Translations under genes and position numbers: made by a program
NCBI GenBank assembly: GCA_024734495.1
Contig: JALMQS010000088.1
Span: 806,001 to 870,000 of the forward strand
Direction: 5' to 3'
DNA: 64,000 nt
Source: Forficula auricularia
Lineage: Eukaryota; Arthropoda; Insecta; Dermaptera; Forficulidae
Notes under the pieces: model-generated
Database searches by the model: none
Told to the model about the DNA's origin: nothing
The model's input: the letters and a program-made list of their open reading frames with translations, nothing else
Shown here: piece after piece, positions 11,426 to 23,400 of the stretch
Position numbering within the stretch: the first letter of the stretch is position 1
How the letters are laid out: every line of letters starts with the position of its first letter

Positions 11426-11639
11426 TTAGTGATATAAAGAGAATGGAAATAAAACTAAAATAAAGAGAAGAGATTTTGAAATAATCTAATGATTAAAATT
11501 TAATAAAATAAAAATTAATTTTATATTTTTAGAAAAAAATTTAATAAAACGATTTCTCTTACTAGATAATACAACTTCTATATGTTGTATAGTAATAATA
11601 ATGGGCTTATTTCTATATTTTTTAACAAGAAAATGATAT

Positions 11640-12110
11640 TTGAGTCAGTCATGGACACAGTTACCGGTCAATATAGAATTAGGTCCAACCAAGAACTGAG
11701 GTATTTATATAATGAGCCAGATATCCTCCATCTCATTAAAGCAAAAAGATTATAATGGATGGGACATGTTATCAGATCGGATGATAAAAGTATCCTGAAA
11801 GAAATATGGAATGGGAAGCCGTCAGGAAGGAGACCATTGGGACGACCTCGACTACGATGTAGGGATCAGGTCTCTCAGGACCTTAATGTACTGGGAAATT
11901 ATGACGTGGACGGCGCTACTCAGGATCGAATCATGTGGAGAAATAGTTTTTAAGAAATTTGGGGTTGGTACTTGGTGAAACATTTTTTAAATTATTGGAT
12001 AAATTAATGTGAAACCTACCAAGTATTTTTTATCCAATAATCATGTGGAGAAAGATAATCTATGAGGCCAAGACCCACCCAGACTTGCAGAGCAGAAGAG
12101 TAAGTAAGTA
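11640..12110 (+). pseudogene. RTE-type reverse transcriptase C-terminal relic, split
   Basis: The plus strand reads IRSNQELRYLYNEPD, then after a stop WMGHVIRSDD, GRRPLGRPRLRC and, beyond an insertion, MWRKIIYEAKTHPDLQSRR. This order is typical of the RTE/craft-like C-terminus. The frame is broken by a 95-bp insertion (11944-12038) with a long flanking duplication. It is opposite in strand to the relic at 11050-11425. Confidence 0.7.
11944..12038. mobile_element. Short insertion with about 15-bp target duplication
   Basis: AATCATGTGGAGAAA occurs on both sides (11929-11943 and 12039-12053), and removing one copy plus the insert restores the reading frame of the host retrotransposon. The insert includes ttggataa...gtgaaacctaccaagta, sequence that also abuts the Penelope-like reverse transcriptase near 24757-24795, which suggests a Penelope-like terminal scrap. 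Confidence 0.6.
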
Positions 12111-13017
12111 ATAATAATGAGAATAAAAACAATATCTTAACCGCTATAACGACTTACGATTCTGTTGTATATAAATTAATGCACGGTCTTGTGCTCTTGT
12201 ATCACTGTTTACTTCTTACCAATAATTTCCAATAACTATCCCAACTGGGATGGGTTCAGCTCAATTTTTAAACTATATTTTATTTTAATTTTTCTATTGT
12301 TTAAGTTTACAATTTCAATCTCTACCTAGTGTTCTTATACTATCTACATATTACTATTTCACTCCTTTTAGTTCTTTATCTGATGGGAATTTCCTAATTT
12401 GAATAGGTTTCTGTTTACTTTGTTTATGTGAGTAGAAACCTTCAATTATGTTTAAGAAAAACAAATATATTACTTACATTACTTAATTTTTGATTGAATG
12501 AAAATTTCGATCTAATATATGATATTGAATTTTCATTTAACTAAAATATTTTATAAAAATTGTTCTACTTTAAAAATAAATGAATTTTGTATGTAATAAA
12601 ATTATTTTGATATTATCTAAAGAATAACATTTCCCGTATTTAATGAAGTTATTTATCATCAAGAATGCGAAAGAAAGGATGTTGTCCTTCTATAACTCCG
12701 GAAATACGATAATGTTCTATCACAAGGGCCTCCCACGCGGGGCGCTATCCCACCTTGGAAATATCGAAAGAAATATTATCATGATGACCCTGTAAATTTT
12801 AAATGAATATCATACAAAATTATATCAATCATTTGAGGGTGAGTAATGAAATAAATGAAAAATATATTTTATTTAAATATATTGTAAATAAAATTATTCA
12901 TTATTTACAAAAATGATAAATGACTAGTCACATTATTGAATATTATTCACTAATTTGGACAAAAGATGGGAATTTGTCTAATTAACGTTCAATGTGGGAA
13001 TTTTTTTTTTACTTTTA
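12110..13017. other. No gene recognised
   Basis: AT-rich, no supported coding or repeat structure seen, apart from a short GC-richer patch near 12720-12770. Confidence 0.4.
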
Positions 13018-13019
13018 TA

Positions 13020-13727
13020 CGAGGATAAGTCAAAAATTACCTGCACTTGTCGTTCTACAACTTGATTAAACTAAGACAGGAGGCGGCCGTTGAATTGGCG
13101 CGTCTGTGGTCACGGGTGCGGAATTTAATCACGATCGAGTCAGTTGTCGTCTAGCTACAACAGCATAAGCATGTCAGCTCCGCTATCAGATTGCACCAAA
13201 GAGGAGCAACGAGGAGTGGTCAGATTTTTGTGTTCAGAGGGTGTGAAAGGTGCTGAAATTCACCGGAGACTTTTGTCACAATACGGGGAAAGTGCTTTAT
13301 CTCGTAAAAGCGTTTTTTTATCGATCGAAATGTTTAAAAGTGGCCGAACGAGCGTAACACAAAAAGAGGGAGCTGGGCGACCGTCAACTTCGACCACTGG
13401 CGACAACATTCAGCAAGCTCAAGAGATGATTACAGCAGATAGGCGGGTTACCTTAGATAAGGTAGCATCTTCTTTAAACATTAGTCACGGTTCTGCCTAT
13501 CACATTATTCACGATGAACTCAATGTACGTTCGGGATGCGGTGCAAAAGTGGCTTCATGACCAACCGAAAACCTACCAGGAAGGCATTCGGAAGCTTGTG
13601 GCTCGCTGGACCAAGTGCATTGTTAAAGGTGGAGACTATATGGAAAAATAATGTATCTGTTGTACATCTATCTTAGTTTAATAAAGTTGTAGAATGAAAA
13701 GTGTAAGTAGTTTTTGACTTATCCTCG
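13020..13727 (+). mobile_element. Internally deleted mariner element
   Basis: 708 bp with terminal inverted repeats: cgaggataagtcaaaaa at the left and its complement at the right, extending imperfectly for about 50 bp. TA precedes the left end (13018-13019); the right flank is AA, so one copy of the target dinucleotide has mutated. A full mariner is about 1.3 kb, so roughly 600 bp of the middle is missing. Confidence 0.8.
13144..13651 (+). pseudogene. Mariner transposase: helix-turn-helix half joined out of frame to C-terminus
   Basis: The N-terminal part (Met at 13171 or an upstream non-ATG start) carries the paired helix-turn-helix DNA-binding region: KEEQRGVVRFLCSEGVKG, then a GRP-type linker (GAGRPST) and a second HTH ending LNISHGSAYHIIHDEL. 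At about 13530 it jumps to the extreme C-terminus (RDAVQKWLHDQPKTYQEGI, then RWTKCI and GDYMEK before TAA at 13649-13651), which is in the +1 frame. The catalytic DDD core is entirely absent. As written, translation in the first frame stops at 13558-13560. The product could at most bind ends; it cannot cut or join DNA. Confidence 0.8.
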
Positions 13728-14447
13728 AATTTTAATATAAAATAACTTAATATGGGTATATTATATATAGGTATATATAAATTTAGAAAAGAAAAAGATG
13801 GCTATAGATATAAAGAGAATACATTTTTTGCATAAGTTTATTATTATCTTAAAATTTTTAGAGGCATATAAGTTATTAAGGTAGAGGTGTACGATCCCAA
13901 GTCGGCCTCGTTTAAGCCAGGCTTGACTCTTGGATCTGACTATCCTCTTCCTAATTTAACATGTCTTGAATTTAATATATATTATATAAGCAGTTAAAAT
14001 AAAGAAAATATTTTACAATTGGTGCATTTTAAATCATTGAGCAAAATATCCAAAAAATATTTTTTTAATATATTTCAATAATAAAGATAAATTTACTAAT
14101 TTTTAAACAAATTCTAAAAATATAACAATTTTTCTAATAAAGTATTTAATATTTGAATATATTTAATTGTATATATATATAATTTATTACTAGAATTATA
14201 ATCTTGTGAAAAGAGATTAAAAAAAAATATTGATGAAATAAATACATACAATATTAATATGTAAATAAAGATGTCTTAAATTAAAAGTAGTTAAAAATGT
14301 GTAAATTTATAATGTTGGCTAAATGGATTATACTAGTGCAGAGAAACATTGTAAAATTTATGTTTGTTGAATGTATAAAAATATTTAAAAGATACCTAAA
14401 TGTAAAAGTCAAATTCACAAATTTATTATAGTATTTCTTTAAATTTG

Positions 14448-17400
14448 TTATAGTTTAAAAACAATTTTTCCCGCTGCTCCTTTATTAAAAATGATGTCAT
14501 TATGAGCTTGAGCAGCTTCTTCTAAAGTATATTCTTTCCCAACTATTGGATTTATCCATCCTTTTTCGATCCCTTTCAAAAGATATTCTGCTGTTTCCAC
14601 TGTTTCACTCTAAAAAAATTAAATTAAAATCAAATTATATAAATATATTAAATGGATCACATTTACAATCTTAAATTAAAGGCCTGAGGCATATGAGCCT
14701 CCTCTATTTTCAATTATTTAGCTGAAAAAAAATTAATTAATAATTAAAAATAATATTTAATGTAATATGTAGATTGAATTAAAAAGTGAAAACTTTTTCA
14801 AGATTAAATTTTTAAGATTTTCCAATTTTTGTGTCAACAAACGGTTTGGCTAGAAAAATTTATACCTATGTGCAAATTTTAGCTAATTAATTACAACAGA
14901 CGAGCTCATGTATAAATGAAAATTCAAGAAAACTGGAATAAACCCTCCAAAAATTAATCTCGAAATGGAACCGATCATTAATAGGATTATGGTGGAACCG
15001 TTTATAGGAATGCATTCAAAGCAGTTCTATCCCAGTAGGATAAGTTACAGTATAAGGCCATTCGAATTTGCATAGGAGTCGTTTACACCAACCTGCTCTC
15101 TACTTGTTGAAGCCCATGAAATACCTCTCTATATTAGAAGGGAGTTTTTGTCTCATAAATTCGTAATCAGAAAATAAACAACGACAGCTACGGGTAAATG
15201 TTGAAATCAAAATCTGAACTGAAAAATTTCCTTTCCACTTCACAGCCTATAACCAACAATTAATCGAATGTTTCCTATATTTGATTCAATCGCGAATCAA
15301 ATGTAGGTAATTTTTGTCAAATATTGAGTGAAAATAATATCTGAACTTATATATTTCTAACTTGAAATAATGATGTTAAATAAAATTTATAATTTTTTTC
15401 TCATCAATATATCAAAGAATAATTGATATATCAACGAGAATTGTTTTGACCGCGCTTTTTTGAAAAAGATATATTTCGCGAGACTACTGCGGATGACGCT
15501 ATTGGAGTCTGCGGAGTCTTAAGTCTGGACCAAGAGAGAAAAAGATGTGATCCATTTAGCTACAATCCAACGTCATTTTGCGTATAGCCCGCATGACAAA
15601 AAAGCGCGGTCAAAACAATTCTAGGAAACATTCGATTAATTAATGGCAAGCATCTAACATATATGCTAATAGACCGAGCACTCTGGGCTGGGAGATTGAA
15701 TATATAACATCTTAGATTTCAAATTCATTTGGTGATCCATCCTAATGTCATGCGGACTATACGAAAAATGATTGTAGCTAAATTGATCACATCTTTTTCT
15801 CTCTTGGTCCAGACTTAAGACTCCGCAGACTCCAATAGCGTCATCCGCAGTAGTCTCGCGAAATATATATTTTTCAAAAAAGCGCGGTCAAAACAATTCT
15901 CGTTGATATATCAATTATTCTTTGATATATTAATGAGAAAAAATTATAAATTTTATTTAACATCATTATTTCAAGTTAGAAATATATAAGTTCAGATATT
16001 ATTTTCACTCAATATTTGACAAAAATTACCTACATTTGATTCGCGATTGAATCAAATGTAGGAAACATTCGATTAATTAATGGCAAGCATCTAACATACA
16101 TGCTAATAGACCGAGCGCTCTGGGCTGGGAGATTGAATATATAACATCTTAGATTTCAAATTCATTTGGTGATCCATCCGAATGTCATGCGGGCTATACG
16201 CAAAATGACGTTGGATTGTAGCTAAATGGATCACATCTTTTTCTCTCTTGGTCCAGACTTAAGACTCCGCAGACTCCAATAGCGTCATCCGCAGTAGTCT
16301 CGCGAAATATATCTTTTTCAAAAAAGCGCGGTCAAAACAATTCTCGTTGATATATCAATTATTCTTTGATATATTGATGAGAAAAAAAATTATAAATTTT
16401 ATATAACCAACAATCTGCAAAACCTTATAATGAACCAATATAATAAGTTGGAAAATATAGTAAACAAACTGCATGTCAGTCTAAACCCAGGTAACACACA
16501 ATATCCTCAGAATATTCTAAGAAGATTTAAATGTCCTTAGAATATCCTTAGAATATTCTTAGGATATTGTGGTTACCTGGGAAGCCTCTCATATATCACT
16601 TCTCATACAAAATTAAACACTCCAACGCCCCATCTATATTCCCTCATGGATAAAAGAAGCCTATATCAATTTAAAATTTAATTAGCTTCTCAGAGAAGAA
16701 TTCTTTGATTACGAGTTGATTTTTACAAACGGCTATAAAATGGATGAAAATGTAGGATGTGCTTTCTACCATGTAACCACTAACTATTATGAAAATTTTT
16801 AAATATCTAAGGATTTTTTTATATTTAGTGCAGAAGCGATCGCTATCCTAAGGGCCTTGGTTTATTTAGATTCATTAGATCAACCTAATAAATTTTCAAT
16901 TGTATCAGATTCGCAAAATGTTTTAAAATCAATTAAAAACTTTTATAAAACTAAGTCAGAGAACTATCTAATTTATAAAATTTGTGATTTTATGTGTGAA
17001 ATAAATAAAATTGTTGAATTCCTATGGTGTCCCTCATATGTGGGTATTCAGCCTAACGAATTTGTTGACTCTTTAGCGAAACAGGCTATCACGGATGGGG
17101 CTTCATTAAACATGGGCCTCACCTATGTAGATGCTATAAATAGTGTTAAAAAAATCTATTGAATTGTGGCAAAAATTTTGGGACTCCTCTTCAGAATCGA
17201 GGGGTTTCTATTCGCACTCTGTTTTGCCCAGAAATGGATGTAAATCATGGTTTCATGAGAGTCGGTTATATCAGTGGTTCTTAACCTATGAATCGAGACC
17301 CAAAATTGGGTCGCTAAGCATATTCTTTGGGTCGCGCAGTGTCGTTAAAAAAATATTTTACTAACATTTATTTTCAATAAGTTTAGAAATATATTTTAAT

Positions 17401-20400
17401 TTATTTAATACGAATATAAGTAAAGATATAAAAAAAACTTTTTCATTAAACTTTCCTTGGATCTAAAAGTAGGTACCTTTGTTTATCTTAATTGGTAAAA
17501 GTGAATTAAATTGATAGTAAAATTGAAGGAAATTGAAAAAAATGTTGCGATGAATTCATGCGTACGGTTCATTTTTGATGTCCCGAGGCATGCGCGTATT
17601 ACGCCTTATTACGGTCGGCTTGGCTGGCTTAAGGCTTCACAGAGACGCCTCTACGTGCTTGGCAGGTTCATTTTCAAACTATTCAGCACATTTCACCCCA
17701 AATACATATACAACATGTTCACTTTCAAATCATCCATCCATAATCGGGTATTATGAGCTGACGGCAGACTAATCCATATTCCAAATCATCGTACTGAGAT
17801 CGCCACCAGATCCTTTGCCGTCAGCTCGGCTCGGTTGTGGAATACATTGCCATTAAATATCCGAACATCGCTTTCAACATCATCTTTTCATCGCTCACTC
17901 AGGATGCATCTTCTCAGGGGGGGGGGGGGTTGGAGTAATGTGTCACTGGACTATTCGCCTGCTTGTGCTGACTCTGGGTTTCTCACTGGGTTGGGAGAGT
18001 CTTGCTCATTTAAACCTATTTATACCTGTATTCTTTCTGTTTATCATTTAAATCTTACTATATATCTGTATATCTGTATTCTTTCTGTTTCTCATTTAAA
18101 TGTTACTATATGTATGTATTCTTTCTGTTTGCTCATTTAAATATTATATATGTTCTGTTTGCTTACTTAAATGTTACTATTTGTATATATTCTTTCTGTT
18201 TCTGCTCTACGAGGTAGCCACCTCAGAGCATTGTTTTAAATAAATAAATAAATAAATAAAATTGTTTATGAATGATCTAAAAAAAAAAAAGGTATGAAAA
18301 AAGATTTGTTTTTTGGGTCGCAACATATTTCTCAAATTTGGATCCCGACTTAAAAAGGTTAAGACCACTGGGTTATATAGAAAGTTAATCGTTCTAATTG
18401 TACGGTTGAGAATGGCTCACGCGGCTACCCCCAGAAAACTTTTTCTATTTCATTTAAGAGACACCCCTTTTTGTGACTGTGATAACATCCAAATGGGTGA
18501 TGTCAATCACATCTTTCTGGGGTGCTCAAAAAATACTAAAGCGATTGACTTATTTTATACTAAATCTTCACAAAAATTACCATTCCCTACTTCAATGCAA
18601 TTAATTCTTGCTTATTTCAATCCTGACTGTCATGAGTCTGAGATACAAGAGGCAATAATAAAACTATTAATAGCATCCAAACTATAATTTTAAAATTTTA
18701 AATATTAATATATAATTTTCTTATTAAATTGAAGGGTTGTTTTTGTCACAAATATAATAAAACAATAATTTCAATAACTATTTGATTTATTTAATTGATA
18801 AACTATACAGTTTCGGTCACCACAACCCTTCAATTTAATAAGAAAATTTAAATCAAGTCACTTAAGTTCTGGAAGAATTTTTAATAATATATAATTGTAA
18901 TTGTATATATATAAATGTAAATATTGTAACTCTTTAAAAAACAAAAGGAACTGCCCAAATGGATTCATTTCCGGGATCATTAAATAAGAAAAAAAAAATT
19001 ACAACAGTTCGAGAGCACCCTATATAATGAATAGATTTTTTCTGATTTTTGGCTTTTTTCATCTTTAAGTTTTAAACTTAGAAAGCCCCAAATCCATCTT
19101 TGAGTTATTGTTAGTATGATAATATAATCTTGACAGGAATACAAAAAAATCATAGTTGAAAGTGATTTTTATCTAGGTTCCAAACATTTCTAGGCATGAA
19201 TGAGAAAAAAAAAATTCAGCCCTGATCAAAAAATAGAAACTATAGGGGTGCATCAGTAAACGAGATGGGCGTACGTAGTGTACAACTGTTCTGTAGTTTT
19301 CTATTGGCCCATAGTGAATCCCTAGCAATGGGCCATTCCCATGAGCAATAAATGACTCTTATAGTAAATTTGGATATTTCAGACTTTTTATGGGGTTTAA
19401 AAATAAATGAGCAAAAGGGTGTATTTCTCATGAGGCTGAGTTCCAATGAAGAGCAAACTCTTGAGATATACTTGATGTGGCCCTGGATTTTCTTAACCAG
19501 TATGAATTAATATTATCATTTCCGTCCATAATTTGTATTAATTTGAAAGTTTATAATAGGAAAATAAGAACAAGTTTTTATGTGTGACTTTTTTATTTAT
19601 CAGCCAACGTTTCGTCGACTTTGCCGATTTCTTCAGGGCTTTTACAATTATAAAAACATTATTAATATCAAGTTACAAAAGTACAATTAGAATTCCAGAA
19701 ACCAACATGTATTAATAGATTACCCACCAAATAGTCATGCCAATAAAAAAGTCACACATAAAAACTTGTCCTTATTTTCCTATTATAAACTTTCAAATGA
19801 GTATGAATTAAATTAAATTAAATTAAATTATATTACCTCAGTCATAGAAAATAACTTGATGCCTATAATTTGACTTTCTGTGAACATAAGATTTCTAGGA
19901 TTCATTTCAACCGTTCCTCTGGAACCAACAACCTAAAATTGACATTTAAGATATGATATATTATATAATATTCATAAAGACAACTTAAATTTATTTAAAA
20001 TAAAATAAGAGATGACATACAGCTACTCTTGCATTTTGATTTAATACTGTAAGATCGGCTCCTAAATTGACATTTGCTAGATTTTCCAAAACAACATCAA
20101 AACCATGTCCTCCAATAGCTGCCACTGCGTTATTAAGGTATCCTTTGTCTTTGTGATTAAATACATGATCTGCTCCAGCTTTAGTAACAACTTCTTGTCC
20201 TTCGATAGAACCTGCAGTTCCTGCTACAATCAGACCTAGAATAAAGTTATAATTAAAAATATAAGTATTGAGCAAAAGTAAGCAATGAAATATAAATAAA
20301 TAATAAATATTACTTTACCATACAGGGTATGGTCAAGTATTGTAATCGTAAATGAAAAAAATGGTTTTTTTCCTTCTTTTTTTCGAAATACTTATCTCAA

Positions 20401-23400
20401 AAACGGCTGAAACTATTTTGATTAAAAAAATTGAGCCAAACCATGGCATTTCGCTCTACAAAAAAGCCCTAATAAGTGAACATCGAAAAAATTATATTTT
20501 TCGAGATAATAATTGTTTTGTCAAAATGTCTGTTTGTCTGTTAGTTAGTTAGTCTGTGCGTTACCAAATTTTTGTGGACGAGCTAGCTCAAAAACTAGTG
20601 TGAATATCGAAACCAAATTTCACACGTAGTTTTGGTCCATTGAGATTAAGAGCTGATTAGATTTTGGTGCATATCGACCCAAAATTAAGGGGGGTGGAGG
20701 GGTTAAAAATTAAAAATCTAGGCCATTTGAGCAAACTCAACCAAATTTTGTATACATAATCAGTGGACCCCCAGAAGTCTAAAAATGCAAAAACTAACCC
20801 CCTTCCCTACATGATTATAAATAATTTAATTAAATATTAAATATAAGGAGAGGGGCCAGGTTGTATGGTAAAGTCAAGTGGATGGCCACATCAGAACACG
20901 TCAGCTTATTTCTTCAAATGTTTAATAATAATACATCAGGAGTTTTTTGTTTTAACAAATCAAAATAGAAATACATAAAGTTGATGATTTTTTTAAAATC
21001 TTCTGTTGGCTCATAAATTTCAAATCTATGAAAAAAGAAAATACTTTCATCCATTCAATTTCAGAGAATTACTTTTAAAGTTTCGATAAACAAGAAATTC
21101 GCACTTTTTTTTTATTCGTAAAATCAATATTAAAAAGAATTCTGTTAATTTTTTACAGATACATAAATTTATTTTTAATTATTTTAGTTACTTTTTTTCT
21201 CTAAGAGAAATTCTTAATGTAAAAATATCTTTCAAAATGTACTTATAAATTTGAACATTTAATATTAAAAATGATATTTTCCTTACTTATTTTTTTATAT
21301 CAATACTAACTCTCAGAGTCCCGCCAGCCTCTCTCTTGCCTGCTAGCCCCTTTGACCCCCTTTTCTTCCCCTGCTTGAAAATATTCTTAAAAAGGGTTGT
21401 TACTTTAATGTTATTTTTTATTTATTTACATGTGTTATATACATATTTATAGAGAGTTGCCCGTGACTCGGTGTGGTACCTAAATGATAATATGACTTTT
21501 TATAAACATGAAAACTAAAAAAAAAATAAAATAAAATGTCCTTAGATATAATTGAAAAAACTGAATCAAAAATCATCGCTAGACAAATGTTGAAAAGAAA
21601 AATAACATTTCGTCGGCTTAGAGTGTAAAAAAATGGAGTTACCATAACTCCATTTTTTTATCATTATGACATATTAATACCGTTCGAAAGAAAAAGAGAT
21701 GCATCATCGTCCAAGTAAAACTGCTACTTAAAATTACGATCCAAGTTGTATAGTAGTAAAAATGTGAAAAATAGTTTCTTTCCATAAAAACAATATTAAA
21801 TTTTGTTTGTTTTTTCTCTGCCCTGTAAAATTTCTTTGTTGTGAGTTACCAGGTTTACTTTCTAAGGAGACGATTTGTTTTTTTTAAATTGCGCTCCATC
21901 TGCCTGAGTCACCCTTTGGGGATGTCCTTGCAATAAATGCAATAAATCAGCTATCTACTAACAATTCCGTCACGAGAGATTTATATTAAATAGCTGATTA
22001 CCCGGCGTTTGCAGAGAAATTATTTATCCCAATTTTCTATTAGACAGAAAAAGGAATTCAATCTAACTATAGGTACTGATCTAGATGTAGCAGATCTCTC
22101 TCCTTCTAGAAGATTCTACAGAGTTCTTTTTATTTCAACAAATTTCTAAAAGGCTCTACCGATAGTAATTTTATAAGTTCTAAAAATTTCCAGAAGTTTC
22201 AACAGAGTTCTAGTCGAAAATCCTAGATTTAAATAGCATCAGAAGTATCATTATTCATCTCAGCGACTCCAAAAACTATGGATTCTACGCTAATTAATAT
22301 CAGTAGTTTTTGATAATTATTATTTTTCACCCCTTATCACCCCCCATATTGATAAGGGATGAACTTGGAATTAAATGGTATCAGCAGTATTACTATTTAT
22401 CTCAGCGATCCCGATAACTATAAATTCTACCCTAATATCGTTCGTTTTAGATTATTTTATTTTTCAGCCTTTGTCATTACCGCCGGTTGAACTTGGACTT
22501 CAACAGCATCGCGGGGTCACTATTCATCTCAGTCATACCAAAAAGTCCCGATCCTAATATCGGTCGTTTCGTTTATTTATACCCCGTTACCACCCCCACC
22601 TTTAGGGGAGCTGGGTGTCCTGAATTTTTTCCTGATAGCAAGTCATATGTATACCAAGTTTGGTTGAAATTGCTCTAGGGGTTCCAGAGTTATGAATATA
22701 CATACATACATTTTTATATATAAATTTTATATCAAATTTCACACATTAATATTTACTTCTTGAATAACAAATAAATCAATTATGAGTAGATTTAAATTTA
22801 AATTAGTAAATTGAAAGTTTCTTTTTGCCGAGAATAGCAGAATTTTTATAAGGAGAAGGAGACAATAAAAGAGTGTGTCTTCTGCTGGAATTATACATTT
22901 TTAATTTATTTAATACTAGAGTGTAGTTTCGAGAGCTTTGCCCTCTTCATCAGTCTTTAAATTAATATTTCAATCAATAATAAGGGGTTGCGAATAAACA
23001 AATGCATATTTTTATTTTGACATAAAGTATAAGTATATCTGTAATATGTACATATGTTTTTTTGAATCAAGTAGAGGACAATCTCACAATGATTTCTCTT
23101 TATGAATCATCAACTCTGCTTCTCTGGGCAAAACAAAAACTTTTCAATTAAATAATAAGTGAAGGTGAGTGGATATTGATGAGGCAATTCAAAATTCAAA
23201 AAATAAGATAATTTAAACTATCTTTTTATTCATAAACCGACGTTTCGGAGGCTTATTCCCTCCTTCTTCAGGGTTTTGATAGGTCAGTGAAGGAAATCCA
23301 ATGTCACATTCCCCTCTGGATCCTCTCTCAGTGGCAGTAACAATAATATATCGTATTTCATTCTCAGCACCTTCTTACTACACTAAATTCTGACAGAGGT

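Larger units (their letters stand above)
14880..18690 (+). pseudogene. Non-LTR retrotransposon (RNase H-bearing) with three insertions
   Basis: Starting near 14880, the plus strand shows the end of a reverse transcriptase (DKLQYKAIRICIGVVYTN; then EAHEIPLYIRREFLSHKF in a shifted frame). From about 16680 an RNase H domain follows (FSIVSDSQNVLKSI, then WCPSYVGIQPNEFVDSLAKQ), and after 18378 the post-RNase H zinc-knuckle-like tail (FCDCDNIQMGDVNHIFLGC). This layout fits I/Jockey-type elements. Stops and frameshifts make it dead, and it is split by insertions at 15261-16401, 16489-16581 and 17272-18370. It lies in intron 5 of the quinone oxidoreductase on the opposite strand. Confidence 0.75.
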
